NCBI RefSeq assembly: GCF_947495675.1
Contig: NZ_CANLZX010000002.1
Location: 186,001 to 250,000, forward strand
Origin: an uncultured Algibacter sp.
GTDB taxonomy: Bacteria; Bacteroidota; Bacteroidia; Flavobacteriales; Flavobacteriaceae
Reading direction: 5' to 3'
Length of the DNA: 64,000 nt
Below the pieces are notes generated by a model that saw nothing but the letters and a program-made list of their open reading frames with translations, searched no databases and was not told the DNA's origin. Below, piece by piece: positions 1 through 7,913 of the stretch (position 1 is the first letter of the stretch; each line of letters begins with the position of its first letter). Made by a program: the position numbers and the translations under genes.

Positions 1-127
1 ATAATATAGTATATAAAATTTTGTAACACCTCATAATTAAAAATAGTTATGTTTTCGTCAAGATTGTACATTTTTTTTAAATCAAAAAAATAAATAATAA
101 TAGTTTTTTAATTAATTGACTAATAAA

Positions 128-153
128 TACATTATGTAAACTGGTAGGGACAA
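128..153 (+). promoter_or_regulatory. 26-nt PUL element, copy 1
   Basis: This site begins TACATT, ends GGGACAA, and lies 57 nt before the start codon at 211. It matches seven other intergenic sites in the PUL in length and in the invariant TACA (positions 1-4), A13, A19 and ACAA (23-26). A good -7 box, TACATTTG, follows at 173-180. Role as an activator site is inferred. Confidence 0.6.
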
Positions 154-210
154 TTTTTTTTAAGTGTACAGCTACATTTGTAATAATCAATTAATTCAAA
201 AATTTATATT

Positions 211-924
211 ATGAAAACACAATTACTTAAAAAATTAACTTTGTTTATTGCTATGGCGGTGTCCTTTTCAATTTCTGCCCAAGAAAATTTTGATTTCACA
301 GCATTAGATTGTAGCTCAAACAAATATACGGCAAGTAAAGCAACGCTTACCTGTGATGCGAGTGGTTTTATTCTAGCGAATCCTGGTACTGATCCTTTTT
401 TTGAACTTAGAATTAATGGTGTAAAAACTGATGGGCAAAACAGAGTTGTTATAAACTATACTAACTCTTCAAATGCTGATGGTATTTTTTTTAAAGCAAG
501 TGGAACAGCATTACAAGATGCTACCGTAAAAGATTTAGGAGCCACTTCAGTAGAATATTCATTTGATGATTTAAATTTTACCGATCCTGATGGTGGAGGT
601 GGTGCTACTGGAGGTACAATACAACTTAGATCAAGATTCGTAAATAAAGCAGGGGATCCAATAACTGGCAATGTTGTCATTACTTCTTTGGTCATAGACG
701 ATCAAGGAACGCTAAGTTTAGAAAATGTTTTTGCTAAATCAAATACAATAGTAAGTGTAAAAGATAAAAAAATTGTTGTAAAAAATGCACCTGAAGGGAG
801 TTTATTAAAAATCTTTAATCTTTTAGGTCAACCTGTTGAGAATAATAGGCTAAGTACTGGGGCTTATATTGTTAGATTAAGTGTAAAGAATGCTGTTTTA
901 ACTAAAAAAATAATGGTTTTTTAA
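211..924 (+). CDS. T9SS-exported protein of unknown function
   Basis: This 237-residue protein has a Sec signal peptide (residues 1-23, ending ISAQ). Residues ~25-165 look beta-rich, with a Gly-rich turn (DPDGGGGATGG) near residue 130. Residues ~170-237 resemble a type IX secretion sorting domain, with GSLLKIFNLLGQ, then LSTGAYIVRL, and a hydrophobic end KKIMVF. It is therefore probably exported to the surface or released. I do not recognise the central domain; a glycan-binding beta-sandwich is possible but unproven. It is the first gene of the cluster, has its own copy of the shared 26-nt element upstream and a strong terminator downstream, so it is probably a monocistronic member of the carrageenan regulon. 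Confidence 0.75.
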   Translation: MKTQLLKKLTLFIAMAVSFSISAQENFDFTALDCSSNKYTASKATLTCDASGFILANPGTDPFFELRINGVKTDGQNRVVINYTNSSNADGIFFKASGTALQDATVKDLGATSVEYSFDDLNFTDPDGGGGATGGTIQLRSRFVNKAGDPITGNVVITSLVIDDQGTLSLENVFAKSNTIVSVKDKKIVVKNAPEGSLLKIFNLLGQPVENNRLSTGAYIVRLSVKNAVLTKKIMVF

Positions 925-1004
925 TATTATTTATTAATTTAAGTTGATGTATAAATACTGAAACAACAATTTGAAAATTTCAAAAGAAATATTATTTAAT
1001 TTGG

Positions 1005-1039
1005 AAACTGCCTAAAGTAAATTAGGCAGTTTTTTTTTT
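1005..1039 (+). terminator. Rho-independent terminator
   Basis: The stem AACTGCCTAA / TTAGGCAGTT (1006-1015 with 1022-1031) has a six-base loop and is followed by a run of T. It ends the 211-924 transcript. A paralogous terminator at 4176 keeps the fold with a paired base change (C1011-G1026 here, A4181-T4196 there). Confidence 0.85.
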
Positions 1040-1065
1040 AATGGTTCAGTCATTTTACTTAAAAA

Positions 1066-1091
1066 TACATTTTATAAATTCTTAACTACAA
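1066..1091 (+). promoter_or_regulatory. 26-nt PUL element, copy 2
   Basis: TACATTTTATAAA at the 5' end and AACTACAA at the 3' end, ending 62 nt before the GH150-1 start. It is nearly identical to copy 3 (4233-4258) in the duplicated unit. A TATGTTTT -7-like box lies at 1117-1124. Confidence 0.6.
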
Positions 1092-1153
1092 CAAAAATGA
1101 TTATTGTTTGTTTTTTTATGTTTTAATAATCAACAACTAAATGGTATTTAAAA

Positions 1154-3970
1154 ATGAAGAACTCTCTTATTACTTTATTAATTATAACCTTAACGTTTTC
1201 ATGTGTTGCTCAAAAAGTAAAAAAGTCAGAAAAAGGATTATATAGCATAGAAACAGGATATACAATTTCTAAGGTAAGAACTGCACAAAACAAAAATTCA
1301 ACATACATTGCAGCAAGTAGTTATGAAGGAACCGTTTTGGGAGTGTCCTATGAAGGTAAAGTTTTATGGGAAAACAAGCTTTCTGGTTTTATGAACCATG
1401 ATATCTGGGCAGGAGATATTAATTTCGATGGTATAGATGAAATTTTTGCTGCCAATGCAGATGGTAGTGTATATTGTTTAAATAACAAAGGTAATTTACT
1501 TTGGCAGTTTAAGCAGAATGATGCACCTATGTATTCAGTAACTGTAGTACAAAAAGACAACAAAGCTTATGTAGTTTGTGGTGGATACGACAATAGTTTT
1601 TACTATGTATCAAATAAGGGAGAATTGGTTACTGAGGTAGCTTCGAAAACATACTCAATAGAAAAACCATTTGGTAAAGCAGCACATAAAGTATTGCCTC
1701 CTAAAGGGCTGCACGTCACCAACTTTATAAGACCAGCTAAAAAAGAAGGAAAGGATATTCTTGTTGTGCATGGAGTACAAAACAGTATGAATGGAAATGG
1801 CTCTGTTTATTTTTTCAATCTCCTAGAAATGATGCCTTTTGAAACGATAAGTGTCAAAAGAAAGGGGCCTTATGGCGATCTTAGAGTCGTAGATGCAGAC
1901 GCAGATGGAAGTAGTGAAGTGCTTCTTGGTCGTGTTGGAGCTAGAGCCAAAGGAAATGGGGTGATTGTTTTAGATACTAAAACTTCAGAACAACGTTATT
2001 TAGACATAAATAAAGTAAAGCATAAATCGCTTAACAGAGGCATGTATAGAGTGATACAGCCTGAAGTTATTAGCAATAATGGTAAACTAGCCTATATGGT
2101 ATTGTTGGGCAGTAACATTATTATTTCAGATGTGGATTCTAATATGGCAGATGCAGATGTTGCGCCTACACGATTTTCTTTTAATGATATGTTTAAAGAT
2201 CCAAATTCTAATAAGGTTATTCTAGCGAGTGCACAAAGTGGTGGTAGTGCAATCCATATTATAGATTTTAATAAAACCTCTTGGAAAAAGGAGTTTGAAA
2301 AATTAGATCCACCAGGAAAAATCCAGACTATTATATCAAATACAAAAGAGATTAGAGAAAATCTTAAAAATTTTAAAAAACCATCTGATCAATTTGAATC
2401 GGCTAAAGTTTATTTTATGACTGAGAGCCGAAAAGATGAAGCTGCTGCTATTGTAATAAACAAAATTGAATCTAAATATGAAAATCCAATTTTCTTAAAT
2501 GGAGGTAATTTTGATAAAGAAGATTGGGATCGTTCTGCAATGGCTAGTGAAATCTATAAGAATAAGCGAGACAGACGCATGAAATACAGTCTTACGCAAG
2601 CTGAAGTTTTAGAAAAAATAACAAAAAAACATAACCAGTCTAACGGAAAAGGAATTTCGTATTGGGGAGGACATGGTAATGATCCATATATGTATCAAGT
2701 TTCAACCACAATGAAAGGTTTAGATATTGCTAATGGAAAAAAAACAGTACTGGTATATCCAGAAGTTGAGGATCATTCTGATGAATTCAATTTTGTGATG
2801 AATGATTTAATTTTGCCATTAGCAAATTATTCAAAAGATAAAAATGGTAACTTATTTATGCGAAATAAGCATTTATTTTGGCAAGCCGATGTTTATTCCG
2901 ATAAATGGGAACCATTAGTTTCAGGTCGTTATGCAAGTGTTTTTGTACCAGCCATGGAAGAAACTACAGATAAATCTATGGAACTTAGTTTTACATCAAG
3001 ATTAGGTCTTTGGGCAAGTGGCTCTGTAGATAGCTGGGGAGCACGTTGTGCAAGAGATAATACTAGTTTTGATCGTTTGCGTCAGCATTCTAATCAAACA
3101 CTACCTAATCATTTCTTGAGAACAATGGTTTATAGTATTTCTAGTGGAGCTCAATACATTAATAATTTCTCAGTAGATCAAGACTATATGAGTCTTTTAT
3201 GGGAGTTGATTGCCGAAGGTGTACTGTATGTGCCCAAACGATCAGATATTTTAAGTTTTTCACCCGTGCATTTAAGTGTTAACAACCCTGATAAGGATTA
3301 TATACAAACTTCGAGTAATGTAAAATGGTTAACTTTTTTTAAGAAAGACGGAAACAACTTTGACGATCTTGCATTTAGCAGGTTAAATGGAACATGGCCA
3401 GGAGCACCTTTAACAGAATGGGATTTTTCAAGATATGCGGCAGGCGCAAAAGAAAGACGTTTAAACTTTATACCTAAATATAACAACGGAATGGTTTTGA
3501 TAACACCACCTCAAAACGGAATTTTTGCAGATAAAAATGCAGTTAGAAAGCCATTAGTAGATAACATCCACCCTTGGTACAAAAACATTATGAAAGAATA
3601 TCATACTGATGGGAAAAACTATATGTCAGCAGATGGTAAAGAGGTTTATAAACCAAGTGAATATTATAAAGTAATTGAAGAAGATATTAAAAAGAGCGCT
3701 GTTTTATTACCCATTACGGTTTCTGGTAATGTTGGTTGGGTAGTTGCTCAAACTTCTCCCACACATTTACGCTTAACTCTAGTCGAAAATGGCTATATAA
3801 ATCCAAAAGAAGCTAAAGCTATAGTAAGATTCAATACTATTAAACCAATAAAAATTGTTGATTTATTAAATGGAGAAGAATTTAAAAAATCTAAGGATGC
3901 AACAACAGAAATAAAAATTCCTTTGGGAGGATTTAGGTTTATTGATATTGAGCTAGATAAAGAATTATAG
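1154..3970 (+). CDS. GH150-type lambda-carrageenase, lipoprotein (GH150-1)
   Basis: This 938-residue protein is predicted to cleave beta-1,4 links of lambda-carrageenan at the cell surface. The signal peptide ends in a lipobox (LTFSC, Cys17). Residues ~35-370 look like a beta-propeller with calcium-loop repeats such as DINFDGIDEI and DADADGSSEV. The C-terminal half (~430-938) carries the blocks shared with its two paralogs: YWGGHGNDPY (503-512), YPEVEDH (E537), AMEETTDKSMEL (E602/E603) and NGTWPGAPLTEWDFSRYAAG. Length and layout match the P. carrageenovora lambda-carrageenase CglA (942 residues, N-terminal propeller), the founder of GH150, as I recall it. The three acids named are conserved in all three paralogs and are only candidates for catalysis. 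It is the first copy of a tandem repeat; the following EF-hand gene has been lost from this copy. Confidence 0.72.
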   Translation: MKNSLITLLIITLTFSCVAQKVKKSEKGLYSIETGYTISKVRTAQNKNSTYIAASSYEGTVLGVSYEGKVLWENKLSGFMNHDIWAGDINFDGIDEIFAANADGSVYCLNNKGNLLWQFKQNDAPMYSVTVVQKDNKAYVVCGGYDNSFYYVSNKGELVTEVASKTYSIEKPFGKAAHKVLPPKGLHVTNFIRPAKKEGKDILVVHGVQNSMNGNGSVYFFNLLEMMPFETISVKRKGPYGDLRVVDADADGSSEVLLGRVGARAKGNGVIVLDTKTSEQRYLDINKVKHKSLNRGMYRVIQPEVISNNGKLAYMVLLGSNIIISDVDSNMADADVAPTRFSFNDMFKDPNSNKVILASAQSGGSAIHIIDFNKTSWKKEFEKLDPPGKIQTIISNTKEIRENLKNFKKPSDQFESAKVYFMTESRKDEAAAIVINKIESKYENPIFLNGGNFDKEDWDRSAMASEIYKNKRDRRMKYSLTQAEVLEKITKKHNQSNGKGISYWGGHGNDPYMYQVSTTMKGLDIANGKKTVLVYPEVEDHSDEFNFVMNDLILPLANYSKDKNGNLFMRNKHLFWQADVYSDKWEPLVSGRYASVFVPAMEETTDKSMELSFTSRLGLWASGSVDSWGARCARDNTSFDRLRQHSNQTLPNHFLRTMVYSISSGAQYINNFSVDQDYMSLLWELIAEGVLYVPKRSDILSFSPVHLSVNNPDKDYIQTSSNVKWLTFFKKDGNNFDDLAFSRLNGTWPGAPLTEWDFSRYAAGAKERRLNFIPKYNNGMVLITPPQNGIFADKNAVRKPLVDNIHPWYKNIMKEYHTDGKNYMSADGKEVYKPSEYYKVIEEDIKKSAVLLPITVSGNVGWVVAQTSPTHLRLTLVENGYINPKEAKAIVRFNTIKPIKIVDLLNGEEFKKSKDATTEIKIPLGGFRFIDIELDKEL

Positions 3971-4110
3971 CAATAGAATTATTCACAGATACATTTATTT
4001 ATTTTAAAAGACAGAATCAATTAATAGTTAGAATAAATTTTTTATCAAATAGTAAATATAAACATGAAAGTATTATAAGGAATTGTTTAAATGCTATTTA
4101 TTAAGTTTCA
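3971..4110 (+). pseudogene. Scar of a deleted EF-hand gene (duplication remnant)
   Basis: The sequence after GH150-1 (AGAATTATTCACAGATACAT, then AAAAGACAGA, then an ATGAAA at 4064) matches the sequence after GH150-2 (7139-7265) up to and into the start of the EF-hand gene. At 4064 the matching frame reads only MKVL then stop. The rest of the EF-hand gene is missing and the next repeat unit begins. It is best read as a deletion scar inside a tandem duplication. Confidence 0.7.
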
Positions 4111-4175
4111 GTTCATATATAAATGCTGAGACAATAATATTAAAATTTCAAAAGAGAAGTATTATTTAATTTGGA

Positions 4176-4206
4176 AACTGACTAAAGTAATTTAGTCAGT
4201 TTTTTT
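4176..4206 (+). terminator. Rho-independent terminator (duplicate)
   Basis: Stem AACTGACTAAA (4176-4186) with TTTAGTCAGTT (4191-4201), loop GTAA, then T run. It is homologous to the terminator at 1005 with a compensatory C-G to A-T change. It sits between the GH150-1 scar and the GH150-2 promoter. Confidence 0.8.
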
Positions 4207-4232
4207 AATTCTTCATTCATTTTACCTCAAAA

Positions 4233-4258
4233 TACATTTTATAAATCCATAACTACAA
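4233..4258 (+). promoter_or_regulatory. 26-nt PUL element, copy 3
   Basis: TACATTTTATAAA...AACTACAA, ending 63 nt before the GH150-2 start. It differs from copy 2 at three positions. A TATGTTTT -7-like box lies at 4284-4291. Confidence 0.6.
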
Positions 4259-4321
4259 AAAAAATGTTTAAAGTTTGTTATTTTATGTTTTAATAGTTTA
4301 CAACTAAATGGTCTTTTAAAA

Positions 4322-7138
4322 ATGAAGAACTCTCTTATTATTTTATTAATCATAACCTTAACGTTTTCATGTGTTGCTCAAAAAGTAAAAAACTCAGATA
4401 AAGGATTATTTAGCATAGAAACTGGATATACAATTTCTAAGGTTAGCATTGCCAAAAACAAAAGCTCAACATACATTGTGGCTAGTAGTTTCGAAGGAAC
4501 GGTTTTAGGAATTTCTTATTCTGGGAATATGCTATGGAAAAACGAACTATCTGGTTTTATTAATCATGATGTTTGGTGTGACGATATTAATGCAGATGGA
4601 ATTGACGAAATATTAATAGCCAATGCAGATGGAACTATTTACTGCATCGATTCAAAAGGAAACACATTATGGAGCTTTAAAAAGAACGACGCACCAATGT
4701 ACGCGGTTTCAGTTATAAATAATGGAAAAGAAAGTTTTGTTGTAGCTGGAGGATTTGATAAACTTATCTACTATTTATCATCAGAAGGTAAGGAGATTAA
4801 AGCCATACATTCCAATACGTTTTCTATTGAAAAGCCATGGTCTTACAATGATAAATTAATGCCAAAGCCAAATGAATGTACAGCCAACTTCATAAGACCT
4901 TTAAAAAAAGCAGATGGTTCAGAAGTATTGGTTGTTTTGGGCTCTAATAACCATATGAATGTTCCAGGAACGTTATATTTTTTCAATCCTTTAGAAGACC
5001 AACCATATAATAAAGTAAAAATACATGCACCTAAAGAACTTAAAAAGAAAATTAGAATTAGACCATTAGGAGATTTTAAAACTGCAGATTTAAATAATGA
5101 TGGAAATGAAGAAATAATTCTAGGCTCGTCCTCACATGTCAATGATATTTTGGTTTCCATTTATGATACAGCTACAGAAAAATTCAATTTCAACAGAATT
5201 ACCAATGTAAAATTTGGTTACGATATTGCGCATAATGTTACTTTAAATTCTGATGATGAAACACTTTTGCTTACTAGAGTAGGTAGTCAAATGCGAATTT
5301 ATAATCCAAACAATGAGAACGAAAAAGAAGAACGATTAATAAGTAAGTTTGCTTACAACGATATGTGTAAAGACGAGATTGCAAATAAAATCATTCTTGC
5401 TAGCGCTCAAAGTGGAGGAAGCCAAATACATGTTATTAATCCAGAAACTAATAATTGGAAAAAAGCATTTAAAGAACTTAATCCAAATGGTAAGATTAAA
5501 GTAATACTAAAAAACACTAAAGCTATAGAAGAAAGTTTGAGAGCCTATGAAAAACCCATAACTCAAAACAATTCTCAACCTGTTTATTTAATGACAGAGA
5601 AGATTCCAGCAAGTCGAGAAGCTCTAAAAAGTGAAATAGATAGAAAGTATAAAAATCCAATCTTCTTAAATTCTACACATATGAATAAAGTAGAAAAATG
5701 GGACAGATCTATTCTTACAAACGATAAATACAGAAAAGCTCGAGATAGAAGAAAGAAGTATGTCTTAAATCATCAAGAAGCGTTCGATCAAATAATGGCA
5801 AGCTATACAAATCAACCAGGAGTCGCTTATTGGGCAGGACACGGTAACGACCCATATATGTTTAGCAAATTTACAACTCAGAAAGTAATAGATAATGCAC
5901 AAGGAAAGAAAACAGTTCTAATCTATCCAGAAGTAGAGGATCACAATCCTGAAAATCTTGATTTTTTAGTTAACGATTTAATATATCCATTAGCTAAATA
6001 TGCTCAAGGTAAAAACACAAATATATTTTTGCGTTCCAAAAATGTGTTCTGGTTAGGTTCTAATTATTTAAGTTCATGGTCTCCACTCATGTCTGGTGAA
6101 TTTGCAGATGTGTTTGTCCCTTCAATGGAAGAAACTACAGATAAATCTATGGAGTTAAGTTTGGCTGGTAGAATGGGAATTTGGGCAAGTGGTTCCGTAA
6201 ATAGTTGGGGAACAAGAGCTGTTCCAGACAATGTTTCGATTGACAGAGCAAGACAAATTGGATACCAACGTTTACCAAATCACTTTTTACGAATGTTGGT
6301 GTTCCATACAGCAAATGGTGCGCAATTCATCAATAATTTTGCTGTTGATCAGGAATACTTGAGTATTTATTGGGAACTAATTGCAAAAGGGGCCTTATAC
6401 GTACCAAAGCGAAATGAGATTTTAAGTATTTCTCCTGTACATATAAGCATGAAAGAACCAGATCATCATTTCCTTGATGATGGTGCAAATGTTAAGTGGA
6501 CTACATTTTTTGATGAAGACTATGAAAAAAACAACCCATTTGTAATAAGTAGATTAAATGGTACATGGCCTGGAGCTCCAGTAAACAATTGGGACTTTTC
6601 AAAATATGCGGCAGGCGTTAAAGAAAGACGTTTAAACTTTTTAGCACCTTACCAAAATGGATTGGTTTTAATAACGCCAGTTCAAGAAGGTGTATTTGCA
6701 CAGCAAAATGTTTCAAGAGATAAACTGGCTAACAACTTACATCCATTGTATAAAAGTATAATGAAAGAATACATCACTGATGGACGTAATTATTATTCGG
6801 CAGATGGAAAAGAGGTAAATAAGGCAGATGAGTATTATAAAACTATTGAAGCTGATATCATAAAAAGTTCAAAAAAACTACCATTAACTGTTTCTGGAGA
6901 TGTTGCATGGGTTGTCGCTCAAATTTCACCTAAAACATTACGTTTAACGATTATCGATAACGAATATATAAACCCTCAAGAAAGTTCTGCTAAAGTTCAT
7001 TTCAACACAATTAATCCAAAAAAGATTATTGATGTTTTAAATAAAGAAGAATTTAATGCAAAAGATTCTACAGTGAATATTGATATACCATTAGGATCAT
7101 TCAGATTCCTCGATATTGAGTTAGATACCGAATTATAG
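4322..7138 (+). CDS. GH150-type lambda-carrageenase, lipoprotein (GH150-2)
   Basis: This 938-residue tandem paralog of GH150-1 has the same length, the same lipobox (LTFSC) and an almost identical first 25 residues. The propeller repeats (DINADGIDEI, DLNNDGNEEI) are followed by the shared catalytic-region blocks YWAGHGNDPY, YPEVEDH, SMEETTDKSMEL and NGTWPGAPVNNWDFSKYAAG. The middle parts have diverged clearly from GH150-1, more than the ends have. This suggests an old duplication with either conserved or converted ends. It is expected to be a surface-bound endo-acting lambda-carrageenase; the two copies may differ in the sulfation pattern or chain length they accept. It is followed by the intact EF-hand gene, probably on the same transcript. 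Confidence 0.72.
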   Translation: MKNSLIILLIITLTFSCVAQKVKNSDKGLFSIETGYTISKVSIAKNKSSTYIVASSFEGTVLGISYSGNMLWKNELSGFINHDVWCDDINADGIDEILIANADGTIYCIDSKGNTLWSFKKNDAPMYAVSVINNGKESFVVAGGFDKLIYYLSSEGKEIKAIHSNTFSIEKPWSYNDKLMPKPNECTANFIRPLKKADGSEVLVVLGSNNHMNVPGTLYFFNPLEDQPYNKVKIHAPKELKKKIRIRPLGDFKTADLNNDGNEEIILGSSSHVNDILVSIYDTATEKFNFNRITNVKFGYDIAHNVTLNSDDETLLLTRVGSQMRIYNPNNENEKEERLISKFAYNDMCKDEIANKIILASAQSGGSQIHVINPETNNWKKAFKELNPNGKIKVILKNTKAIEESLRAYEKPITQNNSQPVYLMTEKIPASREALKSEIDRKYKNPIFLNSTHMNKVEKWDRSILTNDKYRKARDRRKKYVLNHQEAFDQIMASYTNQPGVAYWAGHGNDPYMFSKFTTQKVIDNAQGKKTVLIYPEVEDHNPENLDFLVNDLIYPLAKYAQGKNTNIFLRSKNVFWLGSNYLSSWSPLMSGEFADVFVPSMEETTDKSMELSLAGRMGIWASGSVNSWGTRAVPDNVSIDRARQIGYQRLPNHFLRMLVFHTANGAQFINNFAVDQEYLSIYWELIAKGALYVPKRNEILSISPVHISMKEPDHHFLDDGANVKWTTFFDEDYEKNNPFVISRLNGTWPGAPVNNWDFSKYAAGVKERRLNFLAPYQNGLVLITPVQEGVFAQQNVSRDKLANNLHPLYKSIMKEYITDGRNYYSADGKEVNKADEYYKTIEADIIKSSKKLPLTVSGDVAWVVAQISPKTLRLTIIDNEYINPQESSAKVHFNTINPKKIIDVLNKEEFNAKDSTVNIDIPLGSFRFLDIELDTEL

Positions 7139-7231
7139 GAATAGAATTATTCACAGATACATTTAATTTATTTTAAAAGACAGATTCAACTAATAGTTGG
7201 ATTAAATTTATATCAAATAATAAATAAAAAC

Positions 7232-7795
7232 ATGAAAATATTTAAAGGAATAATGTTGATTGCTGTTTTAATGATAGCATCAAATGCAACAGGACAAGAT
7301 AAGAACAAAGCTAAAAGATTTAGCCAAATAGATGCAGATGGCAATAGTGAAATTACTATGGAAGAAATGGTTGTTTTCCAAAAAGGGAAAACCAATAAGA
7401 AAGGAAAACCAATTGATTCCAAATTAATGTTCTTAGGATTGGATTCTGATGAAGATGGAAAATTGACATTAGAAGAATTTTCACAACCAATTGATTGGAA
7501 AGCTGCTAAAGAAAAAAGAAAAGCAAACAAGGAAAAGGTTAAATCAAAAAAGCAAAACGTTTCTAAAGACAAACAAACTCAAAAGTTTGGATGGATTGAT
7601 ACTGATAAAAATGATGCAATATCTTTAGAAGAATTAAAAGAATTCCATAAAGGGAAAAAGACAAAAAAAGGCGAACCAATCAAAACCGAATTAATGTTTT
7701 TAGGGTTAGATTCTAATGATGATGACAAAATTACTTTAGAAGAATTTAAACAACCTATTAATTGGAAAGCTGCAAATGAAAAATCTAAAAAATAA
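7232..7795 (+). CDS. Secreted EF-hand protein with internal duplication
   Basis: This 187-residue protein has a Sec signal peptide (residues 1-22, ...NATGQ). It consists of two copies of a ~65-residue block (about 30-95 and 115-180). Each block holds two EF-hand-like calcium loops: DADGNSEITMEE with DSDEDGKLTLEE, then DTDKNDAISLEE with DSNDDDKITLEE. The blocks end alike (QPIDWKAA / QPINWKAA). A Lys-rich linker separates them. It probably binds calcium in the periplasm. Calcium is needed by S1 sulfatases and probably by the propeller of GH150, so a calcium-supply role is possible but inferred. It lies 93 nt after GH150-2 and ends at a terminator. Confidence 0.8.
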   Translation: MKIFKGIMLIAVLMIASNATGQDKNKAKRFSQIDADGNSEITMEEMVVFQKGKTNKKGKPIDSKLMFLGLDSDEDGKLTLEEFSQPIDWKAAKEKRKANKEKVKSKKQNVSKDKQTQKFGWIDTDKNDAISLEELKEFHKGKKTKKGEPIKTELMFLGLDSNDDDKITLEEFKQPINWKAANEKSKK

Positions 7796-7832
7796 AGTTT
7801 ATATGATTGTTTAGTTTGAATTAGTACTCAAG

Positions 7833-7861
7833 AACCGGAATAGATTTTGTTTCGGTTTTTG
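7833..7861 (+). terminator. Rho-independent terminator
   Basis: Stem AACCGGAA (7833-7840) with TTTCGGTT (7850-7857), one G-T pair, followed by TTTTT. It closes the GH150-2/EF-hand unit. Some read-through into S1-1 is possible because no copy of the 26-nt element lies before S1-1. Confidence 0.7.
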
Positions 7862-7913
7862 TGCTTTATTTAAATTATAGTGAGTAATAAAAAGTGATTT
7901 AATTCTGAGACAA

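Noticed and set aside
164-198. A second TACA-type site close behind the first 26-nt element
   Set aside because: Lacks the ACAA end at the right distance; the TACATTTG at 173 is better explained as the -7 box.
456-695. Minus-strand frame of 79 codons inside the first gene
   Set aside because: It lies opposite the T9SS protein, has no start context, and its proline run is only the complement of the Gly-rich turn.
7213-7572. Minus-strand frame of 119 codons opposite the EF-hand gene
   Set aside because: Hydrophobic shadow of a Lys/Asp-rich coding strand; the plus-strand EF-hand loops are clear.
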